NCBI GenBank assembly: GCA_963573315.1
Contig: OY752149.1
Coordinates: 1-64,000 of the forward strand
DNA from: Entomortierella parvispora
Lineage: Eukaryota; Mortierellomycota; Mortierellomycetes; Mortierellales; Mortierellaceae
Direction: 5' to 3'
Length of the DNA stretch: 64,000 bases
In this document: positions 10,426 to 20,098 of the stretch, piece by piece
Layout of the letters: every line of letters starts with the position of its first letter
How positions within the stretch are numbered: position 1 is the first letter of the stretch
Translations under genes and position numbers: made by a program
Notes under the pieces: generated by a model
Told to the model about the DNA's origin: nothing
Seen by the model: the letters and a program-made list of their open reading frames with translations, nothing else
Database searches by the model: none

Positions 10426-13400
10426 ATGGTCACCAAGCTGTTTTGTCTCGTGGAGGGCGAATCAGTATCAAATGCATTCCCTGTCGACATTCAGTCTGCC
10501 ATGACAGTCGGTGACCTCAAGGATGCCATCAAAGCCAAGATCTCCAATGATGCTGACAAAGAGTCCTTGCAGAAGACCTCATCCTCTGGCGCCTAACAAT
10601 TCCTGGCGAAGATGCGCCGCCTATTCTTCTCAGCAGTGTACCAGAACCGGAGCGGAGGAAATTAATGGCCACAAGAGAACTCTCGGACGAGTTCAAGGAA
10701 CCCCCTGTCAAAGGGTTCATCCATGTCTTTGATCAGCATCCGCCCCCAGGTAACCGCCACGCCCTTTCTTTTGCTGATGAAAACATATCGCGTTCTCCTA
10801 TCTCTAACATTCACATGCTCTTTGTGATTCCCGCATTAAGTTGCCCCTACGCACAACCCTCAACCTCAAGCGCCACGCTCTTATCCCATAGTCTGGTGAA
10901 TGTTTAGAAGCCAGTTATGAACTCGTTTCGTCAATGTTGCCTCCAGACGTGTTGATCGGTCTTTTTGGTGTTTTTACAAAGGCTTCAACAACTGTTTTGA
11001 GATCTGCGAAATCGACCAACATTCTTGTCTTTCGCCAGGGTGCCGCCCCGTTTCTCCTCTTTTATACCCAGATATGTCTGATAATTCAATTGCGCACGAT
11101 CTGGCTAGCAGTAGCTGTCTCGCCAACCTCTTTTAAAACTGTTGCATTGACCACAATAGCGAATGGATTCTTCGCCCTTGACTCTTACACAGGCTGTACT
11201 CCTCAGCGAATTCGTAAAGGGCAGACACACCATTACAATAACAGGAGGTGAGGTACCGGGATAAGTGGAAGTTGGGAAGCGAGGACAGGTGGCATCATGA
11301 GAGGCTCCGACGCTGCTACAATATTTTTCGACTTGCCAGACTCTGAACATTCTAACGCAATCACAAGCAGCGCACATGATATTCTAACCAAGTATCCGCG
11401 GGTCCGTCATCTACTCGTCTTTGGTGTCAGGTTCGATATCCATCGTGGTGTGAAATATCATAACTTCTTTCACGGAGCACGTATTAACTCTCGGGATTCA
11501 TATCTCAATCAATGTCCAGTAGTTGCGGCAAAACACGAACTGCTTTGGAACTGCTCTCAAAAACATGGCGCCTTTACTTCAACGCGGGGTAGAGGGATCT
11601 TGGACCAAACGACATGCATGCCATTGTCAAGGCACTATCAGTTAAGGCACTATCGGATCAGGCGAGCATTTATCTGTCACCAAGCACGGAGCAAAACACG
11701 GACAAAGCGCGACACCTCACTTTCGGCCTTCTGTATTCACGACTTCTGATCCTCGACTACTGTTTGGGTATCCCTGAGAGCAAGTCCTCATTCACGTACA
11801 AGAGGTGGATGCTTCTGCAAGCTGCCACACCGCTTTCCGAAAGGATGTATTTGAGGTACTTTTCAAGGATGTCGCAGAGTATTTCCACAAGCACAAAGTG
11901 TCAAGTGTCGACATTCAATATCTTGTGCAGCAGCTATACAGAAGAAGTTCAGGATCAAGTTCAGGATCAACTTGCCGCTCGAGTCGCCTCCTCAACTGGA
12001 GCGCCTTCCGAGTTTCTCTTGGTATCAGACGAAGTGCAAGTATTTGGTCAACTGAAAGATGGAACGTTTCTGGACAGCGACCGCAGCACCGCGCGACCCA
12101 CTTTAGCCCCAATACTTCACATATTCAGACGAGTATCTAGCGACGAGACAAAGGTCTGTGTCATGCCTTGTGGTACAGGGTTGAGTTACTATGAGCTGGA
12201 ATGGGCTGCTGGTTCTTCATCAGGAACCAAACTCACGACCGACGATTTTCAAGCAGCTAAAGACGCGAGCATGGTTATCGACTTTCCAGGATGAACAAAC
12301 AAAGAGTTGGTTTCATTCTATATAGAGCGACTGGGCCAGGCGTTAGATATGGAGGCAAGAATTTGGCTTGCCGGTTTATTCCCAGATGTTGTGGTCAGCG
12401 GGCTCTTTCATGAATTCCATGGTCGACTCCCCCGTATTGTATCTGTTGTCGAGGATATGATCATGACAAACGACCCGATAGCGTGGGAGAAGCGCGTCGA
12501 TGATTCTATGTTCCGAGTGACGACAGCAGATATTCCCGCCGACGCCGCTGATAAGGAACTCTTCCATGGTAACCTCTGCGCCAAAGTCCAACGCGTACTG
12601 ATGCAAGTCGAGGCCGACCCGAAGACATCTTCCCGATTCCATGGCGTTAGGGCCACGCTGTGGTTTGCAACAATCGCCGTTATCACGCAAGGTGGATTTA
12701 TGTCATACAAAGGAGAGCTCCAAAAGTTGGCAGAGGTCGCGTTTGGAAGGATACGAGGATACAAAGGAGAGGAAGTTATCGATCCATGCTCTTATTTTTC
12801 GCGAGGGGAGGACGACGCGACCGATTCTCTTTCGGGTTCGTTTTTGAGAGGTGTTTTTTCTCGAATATCGTACCCGGCCTTAGCGCTACACAGTGATCGA
12901 TGAACCATTCGCGTTCAGGGCGGCGGACAATTTCTTCCAGAAGACGGACCCAGGATGCTTTCGGCGCAAACGTGATTTACTGGTAACTTGCTCCGGCGAG
13001 GCTGTCCGTGGGAAGTACTGGGAAATCGTGATATCAACAAACCTGGAAGGGATATTTCATGGCAAGGTCGTGTCGAAGGATCTGCTCAACGGTGCGGATC
13101 CACCACATGAGATGTTTCTACTCAAAACAGAGATCACTGGACATAGATCTGTGATGCGGTCCACTAGGCACGAAGTTATGAGTATGGGACAATTTCTGGA
13201 CTCCCATTTCTATCACAATTCTGAGCACAATGGCGACTCTTGGCCGCCGCTTTTCTTCCCAAGGGCTCCAAAGGCTCGCGAATTTGGCCCCAATATTGCT
13301 TTTGTTGTTCGGTTCATGGATCCAAGTATAGTGCTCCAGATATCTTGTACCCCATGTTTATTCAGCTGAAAGCTCTGTATCTTTGGCGTTCCGACGCAGA

Positions 13401-13652
13401 AAAGGCGCGCGGAACAGTTCAACCTACAAAGATTAACAACCATGGGATCGACATCAGCCAGTAGTGCAAGACAAGCACTATATCAGTCTTATTGTGTCAT
13501 ACCTGGCCGAAGTCACCAAGCATTTCAAGAATGAACCCCTTACAATGAACCATGGGAACGATATCGTTGAAATTGCTCTTGCGATTGACGACCAGAATAT
13601 TCGAGGACTTTTTACAGCGGAATATGAGGCAGTGTTGGAGCAGGTCAAGTGA
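10426..13652 (+). pseudogene. Decayed Crinkler (CRN)-family gene
   Basis: The start at 10426 reads MVTKLFCLVEGESVSNAFPV and continues with TVGDLKDAIKAK, the ubiquitin-like N-terminal module of fungal and oomycete Crinklers. At about 10575 the frame shifts by one base and the module resumes as LILWRLTIPGEDAPPILL, ending near FKEPPVKGFIHVF (about 10735). After a weakly conserved gap, CRN body sequence returns from about 11600: FLLVSDEVQVFGQLKDG, TARPTLAPILHIF and VMPCGTGLSYYELEW (11990-12215). It breaks at a TGA (12292-12294) where relatives usually have Trp after FPG. It continues as LVSFYIERLGQALD and AEVAFGRIRGY to about 12770. VIDEPFAFRAADNFF follows in another frame (12890). The C-terminal region LIVSYLAEVTKHF ends at 13652. 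A further shift lies near 11940. I infer one ancestral gene with several frameshifts and a stop. Whether the N-terminal module belongs to the same copy is less certain. Confidence 0.72.
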
Positions 13653-14699
13653 AATGATTGTAGAGCTGGAGCGTGGTAAGCGTATCAGTTTTCAGCTTGC
13701 ATTAATAAACGACATGAACTTGCCAAAAAAAACTCTGTGAGTTCATGTAGTATAACGCTGGACATCCCTTGCGACGACTGAGTTTTAGTACTTTTTCAGG
13801 ATTTGACGTTTATTGTAGTGAAGCATTATTGTACTAACCCTGTGATCATCCCACCAATGATGTTCGTCTTACTGAGACCCGTCAAACCTGAACCGTCGAC
13901 GAAAAAACAATAGTCTGCGTCATTAAACTCGTCTCCAGAGGTTCCTTCAAAAGCAATTCTACAACGCGGGTTCGTCCTTGATGTCAATCTAACCCTGTGT
14001 ATAGTCTTGTGAAATGCGTTTTGGCAATATTTTCGAGCTGGATACTCGCGGCTTAAAGGACCATTTTGCCTCGCGTACTCGATTTGATCGTTCAGTTGAA
14101 CATGCCAGCATTGTCTTTGCCAAAGCCACTATTCTCGACTTGTGGTCGTTGGCGCAGTGGCAGGGCTCCTTGTGCTGAGGACCCAACTACTCTGGTACTC
14201 CAAGTTGCCAGTTCATATTGTATTTGTATCTCGCTCTGTCGGCAGATCCAAACTCGCGATACTTATCCATACTCAGTTGCTCCTGTGGTGACCAGATGAC
14301 CGCTGTGGTCGTCCTCTTTGGGCGTCCTCTTTTGGGCGTCTCGTCCATTGTCACCACCGAAATAAACTTTTCAGTTGGATGCGATCCGTCCTGTGGAGTT
14401 GGTTCTACAAAAAGAAAAAAAGGCAAGTCGGGCGGTCCAAGTGGAAGGATAAAGAAGACAGTAGGGATGACCTACCTTGGAAAGAAGGGCCTTGGGAGGG
14501 CGCACAGAGACACGGAGCCAGAAGTGTGTCCATTGGGTCGGAGTACCTTTGCAAGTCAAAACGATCGCGAGAGTAGGTTTTGAACGCGGACAAGAGGATC
14601 TGACCGAGGTTTTCAATTGATACCAACATTCAGGCTTGTTGCTCTCATGAATCATGATGCCCTTGGGGTTGTCGTACTGTCGTCATTGCAACAGTTCCA
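13653..14699. other. Spacer between CRN relic and RHO1 region
   Basis: No gene could be assigned. A minus-strand frame at 14187-14426 contains KRGRPKR, an AT-hook-like tract, but has no partner exons or family match. A segment at 14149-14213 resembles a tRNA A box but lacks a B box. Confidence 0.4.
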
Positions 14700-15503
14700 A
14701 AGATGGTCCTATTTTTTTTTCTTATAGCGAGTGCATGCGTCGGTGTGTGTGAGAAAAGTAAAAAGATGATTCCAACAGAGCTCATTCCATTCGTGACACA
14801 ACAACGACGACGACTACGACTGACGAGGCAACTTCAACAACAACAGCAGCAGGACAACAACAACAAGAGGAGCAGCAAGAAAGTACCAGCAGCAAGAGAG
14901 CCAGACCGACCAGTTGTTATTATTATTGAAAGTAGGCTCTCTCGGCTGTGTCACACATTCGGTCGCTCCACTCCGTGTTTTTTCTGTGGTGCCTTTTTTT
15001 ATCTTTTTTTTTTTTTCTTTTGGCGCTCGTATGTCATCCTTCCCCCTCCTCTGGTGCTGGCTGTTGCTGTTGTTGCTGCTGCCTGCTGCTGGGACAGGCA
15101 GGCAGGCAGGCAGGACAGGACGAGGCGGGCCCTCCTCCCTCCTCTTCCTCCTCCGCTTCAAGGCGCATCACACCGCGACTTCTTTTTTTTTCATTTTTCC
15201 TTTCCTTGTTCTTTTGATTCTTTGCTTCTGATCATCATCTCCATCCCTCCCCCCCACCCCCTTCCATCCATCCATCCATCTCTTTCATCTGCTCAACCCC
15301 GCCACCCATCCCTCTCTCATCTCTCCTACAAAAGCCCCACTCTTGTTAGTATCATTTTATTGCCGTGTCGTCATCTATGGCACATTACTGTGCAACATCC
15401 ACCTCCCGAAACGACCAGCTCCAGGCCCTTAGCACACCTCCATTCTCATCCATCTTGTATTTCTTCTTGTGCCTGCCAATAGATACTATAGACTTTTAAC
15501 AAG
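14700..15503 (+). promoter_or_regulatory. Upstream/leader region of RHO1, pyrimidine-rich
   Basis: The 800 bp before the RHO1 start changes from CAA/CAG-rich (14800-14900) to strongly T/C-rich (14985-15350). It contains small microsatellites: GGCAGGCAGG at about 15096-15113 and CCATCCATCC at about 15265-15280. Long pyrimidine tracts ahead of the ATG are typical of highly expressed fungal genes. I see no clear TATA box. The exact transcription start cannot be read from sequence. Confidence 0.45.
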
Positions 15504-16710
15504 ATGACCGAAATCCGTCGCAAGCTCGTGATTGTAGGCGATGGTGCCTGTGGCAAAACCTGCCTGTTGATTGTCTTCTCAAAGGGAACTTTCCCCGAGG
15601 TAAAAAGCAAAGTCTTTTCTGTCTTTTCTTCCCGCTCTCAGTGTCGTGTGTCGTGTCGGCCTGCAATCCACAATGATATCTATCGTATCATGGTCGTTGC
15701 CACTCACTCTTCCTTCTCCGTTCGTCGAAACAATAGATTTACGTACCCACAGTGTTTGAGAACTACGTGACCGATGTGGAGGTCGATGGCAAGCATGTTG
15801 AGCTTGCACTTTGGGACACTGCTGGTAATTGCCCCAAATTGTTCAATGGCGTGACACTGATGCACAATCACGCTCTTTGGGCAAGGCCAAACAGAGGGCG
15901 GTGCTGAACAAAGGAGAAATGGCGTGGCACAGCCCGCAAAAGGGCCTCCTTGGCAAACCAGCAGACAGTAGACAGGCGGATGGACAGCAGACAAAGGACA
16001 CGCCTGGACCCAGAGTTCGGCCATACTCACCCCCTCTCCCAAGAATATTCTGCTCCCCTGGACTGTGTGAGCTGTATTGCTAACATCGTCTTCATTTGTG
16101 GTATTTTACTATTCATGTAGGCCAGGAGGACTATGATCGCCTGCGCCCTCTCTCGTACCCTGACTCTCATGTGATCCTCATCTGCTTTGCTATCGACTCT
16201 CCCGACTCGCTCGAGAACGTCCAGGAAAAGGTACGATCATCGACTTGCTCATGCACCGTTAAATTGTCTGACTGACTTCCTGCTAACTTTTCTTTTTTTA
16301 TTTTCTTATCCACAGTGGTTCTCTGAGGTTCAGCACTTTTGCGGAGGTCTCCCTATCTTGCTGGTTGCTTGCAAGAAGGATTTGAGATACGACCAGCGCA
16401 CCATCGAAGAACTCAGGAGGAGCAATCAGGCTCCCGTGAGCCCCGAGCGAGTAAGTCTTACAAAAGCCCTTGCCTCTCTATGATGTCTTCTGTTTGTCCT
16501 ATCAGTTGCTAGGCCATCCTGTAACACAGCATTGTCTTATCCAACTAGGGAGCTGAGGTTGCTCGTCACATCAAGGCCAGGGACTACCTCGAGTGCTCCG
16601 CCAAGACTGGCGAAGGTGTCCGTGAAGTTTTCGAGGGTGCCACCAGGGCCTCGCTCCTTGCCAAGCCCAAGGGTGGTCGTCGCACCAACAAGACCTGCCT
16701 TGTCCTTTAA
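15504..16710 (+). CDS. RHO1: Rho1/RhoA-type small GTPase
   Basis: Five exons (15504-15599, 15737-15824, 16121-16230, 16316-16450, 16549-16710) give 196 residues, the normal size for Rho1. The P-loop GDGACGKT is at residues 12-19. The effector loop [10 protein letters not shown] is built across the first intron, followed by switch [15 protein letters not shown]. The base-recognition motif is CKKD (fungal Rho1 proteins commonly have Cys here) and the last is ECSAK. The C terminus CLVL is a CAAX box of the geranylgeranyl type, preceded by a basic stretch. From the family: a plasma-membrane switch controlling beta-1,3-glucan synthase, protein kinase C and actin. All introns are GT-AG. The gene converges on the esterase gene, with 214 bp between stop codons. 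The assignment is firm; paralogue numbering is not knowable from this window. Confidence 0.96.
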
Positions 16711-16924
16711 AGTCATGGAGCAAGGAATCTCAATCACGGCTCCCATCCCTCTCTTTTCCTATTCCCGCTCAAAAGCAGATGTCAACTCTGTTTAGTCCAC
16801 CTCGTAGCAAGTTACCAATGCAATGAACCCTCCAAAGAAAGAATCGACATATCGAGAAACACTAAAAATATCCAGATGAGTAGAGTAAAAGGGCAATGGA
16901 AGTGGCTATGGGGAAATGATACGT

Positions 16925-17080
16925 TTAATTCTTGTTGGCACAGACCAAGAGGTCTGTATCTGGGTTCTTGCGGTTCAAGTCACCCCACCAAGGAGCATGC
17001 ATTGGCATCGTCTCTGGGTCCCATGCTGGATAACGACTTCTGATAATGGTCATTATCTGTCCAAAGATGAGCTGCAATTG

Positions 17081-17113
<33 letters not shown>

Positions 17114-17995
17114 TGTTCAGAACTTTTGTGTTGAGTGGTAAACATGCTTGGCCCTGGTCAACAAACTTACATTGTTCCCTTCGGTGGCAAGGTGTACGCC
17201 GTCCTTCAGATAGTCGTTCAGAGTTCGACGTCCAGCATCGATCTCGGTCATCATCAAGCCCCAGGTGTCAATCACATCCACCTGGTGGTGCTCCGATATA
17301 TGCTCAGCATTCCTTTGCTGGTACTGACGGCCCAACATCAAAAACCTTTCGGCATACGCACGAGTAACATTCTTGTCCCTATCCATAGCCATGGCTCTTT
17401 CTTTTCGTCGAATAGCCCAACGATCTTCATCAATAGCCGGCGGTCCAATAAGGATAATACGAACGTGTGGAGAATAGGTCGATGACTCTGGGTTATGAAC
17501 CATGCCGATTAGAGTATGCAAGTTTTGCTCGTATCGCTCCAAGGCGACATGCTGGGGCGAGACAGGTAAGCAAGCGTCATTTGCTCCGAGGAAGATGGTC
17601 AAGAACTGGATCTTCGATAACGCTGGCTCATCTCGCCGAGGCAGGAACTGAGGGAGGAGGTGAATTGCCTGCTCCGTTGTATAGCCTACAAAGGTGTCAA
17701 AAGAGGATCAGTTACTGGGTTGGGGTTCGGGGGAGATAACTTCGGGGTTATTCAGAGCTATACCGGAGAAACCCCTATTGACAATGTCCAAGCGACGTTG
17801 GAAGATGTGGGCCAGTTGAGCGCCGAAGCCACGCTCGTCCGCGTCGAACGAGTACTAGAAGATACCAGAAAAAAATGAGGGGGTAATGAGAAACAAGATG
17901 CGGATGGGAATGACACAACTTCAAGATCGGGATAGTACCTGGGTGATCGAGTCGCCAAGAAGTACAAAGCTATCGAAGGAGGTATGCTGGAGCAT
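16925..17995 (-). CDS. IAH1: IAH1-like GDSL/SGNH esterase
   Basis: Four exons (17939-17995, 17764-17854, 17171-17685, 16925-17071) give 269 residues. The SGNH blocks are all present: VLLGDSIT (nucleophile Ser), NRGFSGYTT (Gly), FLGANDACLP (Asn) and DGVHL (Asp-His). The order and spacing match isoamyl-acetate-hydrolysing esterases of the IAH1 group, which cleave small acetate esters. There is no signal peptide, so the enzyme is probably cytosolic. The last intron (17072-17170) carries a run of about 31 T on the coding strand (17081-17111 as A on plus) directly before the CAATTGCAG acceptor. This is an extreme polypyrimidine tract. The last exon encodes a C-terminal tail containing WDPETMPMHAPWWGDL. 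The start codon lies 140 bp from that of CSN6 on the other strand, so the two share a promoter region. Confidence 0.9.
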
Positions 17996-18135
17996 GATGA
18001 GCGGTACGTTGAATGCCAAGATGAAGAGAAAGCCAAAAGGCAGAAAAGTGGTGGCGCAGACCACCATAAAAGAAGACTGCTTCTGCTGTCTGCGCGCACC
18101 ATGTCCCTTTCCCATTTCCTTCTCTCAACTTTGCC
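17996..18135. promoter_or_regulatory. Short bidirectional promoter, IAH1/CSN6
   Basis: Only 140 bp separate the divergent start codons of the esterase gene (17995, minus) and CSN6 (18136, plus). Both 5' leaders and core promoters must fit here or overlap the genes. The plus strand becomes T/C-rich just before the CSN6 start (18105-18130). No TATA box is obvious. Confidence 0.55.
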
Positions 18136-19852
18136 ATGGCCGCAGTCAACCAAGATACCACGTCGGTGGTGATCAACCAGTCGAACAATTCGGGTCTGCA
18201 TATTGCCATGTACGAACAGGTTCCTGAAGGCACTTCAAAGAGTCCACTACTTACTTCAGCATGGACAACGGCGCGAACATTACCTCGCCTTTTTTGTCTG
18301 GACATTGGAAGCTCTTGGGCAGACGAGGACCCCAGCAGACCGAAATACTTTAAAGCAGATGCCTAGCAACCCAACAAACATCGACGCCGATAGTCCTTCA
18401 TTGACTTGCCATGAGCTGCAGAGAACAATTCAAGATTTACTCACGCTAATGACGCGTCCCTTACATCAACGCCACTTAGCCATCCACTGACTATGCTGAA
18501 CATCTCGGACCACTACACACGAACAGTGCTCCAGCAAGGAGAGGGGAAACCGGTTCATGGTATGCTTCAGATTTGATACGCCTCAGGCTTGATATTCTCC
18601 AGATGCTCGCTGAATACAATGCCCACCGGCCGACTAACTTGGCTTCCTGTTCTGTGTGCAGTCATTGGCGCTTTGCTCGGAATTCAGGCGGGGCGCGAGG
18701 TCGAGATTTTTAACTCGTATGAGCTGCTCTTCAACCTTCGAGCTGACGGCTCTATTCAGATCCACGAGGAGTACTTTGTTACGAAGCAGGAACAGTGTAA
18801 GCCTCAGCGTACATGTATAATCGCTTTTTGCTTTGTCCGTCGCTGACTCTTGCGTCGCTGTCCTGTCTACTCCACAACAGTTCGTCAAGTGTTCCCAGCA
18901 TATGATTTCCTTGGATGGTACTCTATCGGTTACAAACCATCCATGATTGACATTGACGTCCTTCAACAGGTACTATGACTGAATGTGTTGGAAGTACTCC
19001 CTATACTATGAAGGCTAATCTGTCCATTCTCTCTGACGGAATGAACTAGTTGATGACCTATAACGAGAGTCCACTTTTCCTGCAGCTGGACCCTAATGAA
19101 ATATCAACTCCAGCTCGCTCACTCCCTATCACTGTCTATGAGTCAATCGTTGATATCATTGACAACCAGCCCCAGCCAATGTTCATCAAAGCTGCGTACA
19201 AGGTCGAGACAGGAGAAGCAGAGAGAATCGCAGTCGACCATGTTGCACACGCTGCCACGCACCAGGAAGGCGAAAGCTCACTGGTATCGCACCTGTCGGG
19301 ACAACAAAACGCTATCAAAATGCTGCACACCCGTATCAAGCTTTTGCATGAGTACCTTCAAGACTCTGTTCAAGGTGAACTATCTACTTCTGGGTCTGTT
19401 GTTTGATTAAATGTCAATTGCTGAACCGTGCCTCGTGATCTTTATTTCATAGGACGAGTTCCCAAAGATCGAGACTTGGAGAGACAGATTTCCAGTCTTT
19501 GTAATAGATTGCCCACAATCGCCGGTCCTGCCTTTGAGGAGGAATTCCTCACTGTATGAGAAATCTTTTTTTTTCGTGTTCCTTCTTGAAAGGAGGTCAT
19601 TGATCTAACGTAATTGCCTCCAATAGGAATACAACGATGTTTTGTTGACTTCATACCTCGCAACTGTGACCAAAGGAACTCATGCGATGAGTGAGGTATT
19701 CGTCTTGAAAAGACAATGAACTGTTCTGGTGTGGTCGGTGAGCATGTGTTAACGGCCCTCTTTTGTCTCTGTTCGGGTGCTAGATGGTAGACAAGTTCAA
19801 TATCGTGGCCAGCCAATCTCATTCCGGTCGACCCCGCCGAAACATAATGTGA
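18136..19852 (+). CDS. CSN6: COP9 signalosome subunit 6 (MPN- domain)
   Basis: Eight exons (18136-18209, 18480-18559, 18662-18796, 18881-18969, 19050-19374, 19453-19553, 19627-19695, 19784-19852) give 313 residues. Exon 1 ends within GLHIA and joins HPLTMLNISDHYTR in exon 2, a conserved CSN6 segment; the junction decided the model. Then follow VIGALLGIQAGREVEIFNSYEL, FPAYDFLGWYSIG, ITVYESIVDI and ETGEAERIAVDHVAH. The last is a hallmark of CSN6 and its proteasome cousin Rpn8. The C-terminal helices read SLCNRLPTIAGPAFEEEF and EYNDVLLTSYLATVTKGT. As in other CSN6 proteins the MPN fold lacks the JAMM zinc ligands, so it is a scaffold partner of CSN5 in cullin deneddylation. The first intron is long (270 bp); the others are 69-102 bp. 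A poly(A) hexamer AATAAA lies at 19954-19959. Confidence 0.93.
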
Positions 19853-20098
19853 TGGCCGATCTAAGCCAGCATCGAAAACAACCTCACAGCGCCAACATCT
19901 CTCACAGTGCCAACATCTCTCACAGTATTCTTTTTACTAGGGTGTGTTGCATCAATAAAATTTGAATACCACTATTGTCCACTTTTTTTCGTGTAGAAAG
20001 TAATTATTATATATTGTTTGTAAATATGTATAGATTGATAAATGTATGGAAAGGAAGAGGGCAGCGCAGCCTAATAAATGTGTATATGCGACGGCCTT
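19853..20098. other. Convergent 3' spacer, CSN6/PMA1
   Basis: This stretch holds the AATAAA at 19954 for CSN6 and a small direct repeat (ACAGYGCCAACATCTCTC, twice, about 19886-19922). It contains no gene. Confidence 0.6.

Noticed and set aside
14149..14213. tRNA-like sequence (TTGGCGCAGTGG, then GGGCTC...GAGG)
   Set aside because: It resembles an A box and part of an anticodon arm, but there is no GGTTC-type B box and no acceptor stem pairing. At best it is a decayed tRNA-derived fragment.
14187..14426. 79-codon minus-strand frame with KRGRPKR
   Set aside because: The AT-hook-like tract is short and could be chance. No flanking exons, promoter or conserved partner sequence were found.
15096..15280. 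GGCA and CCAT microsatellites before RHO1 as regulatory sites
   Set aside because: Simple repeats of this length are common in fungal leaders; nothing ties them to a binding factor.
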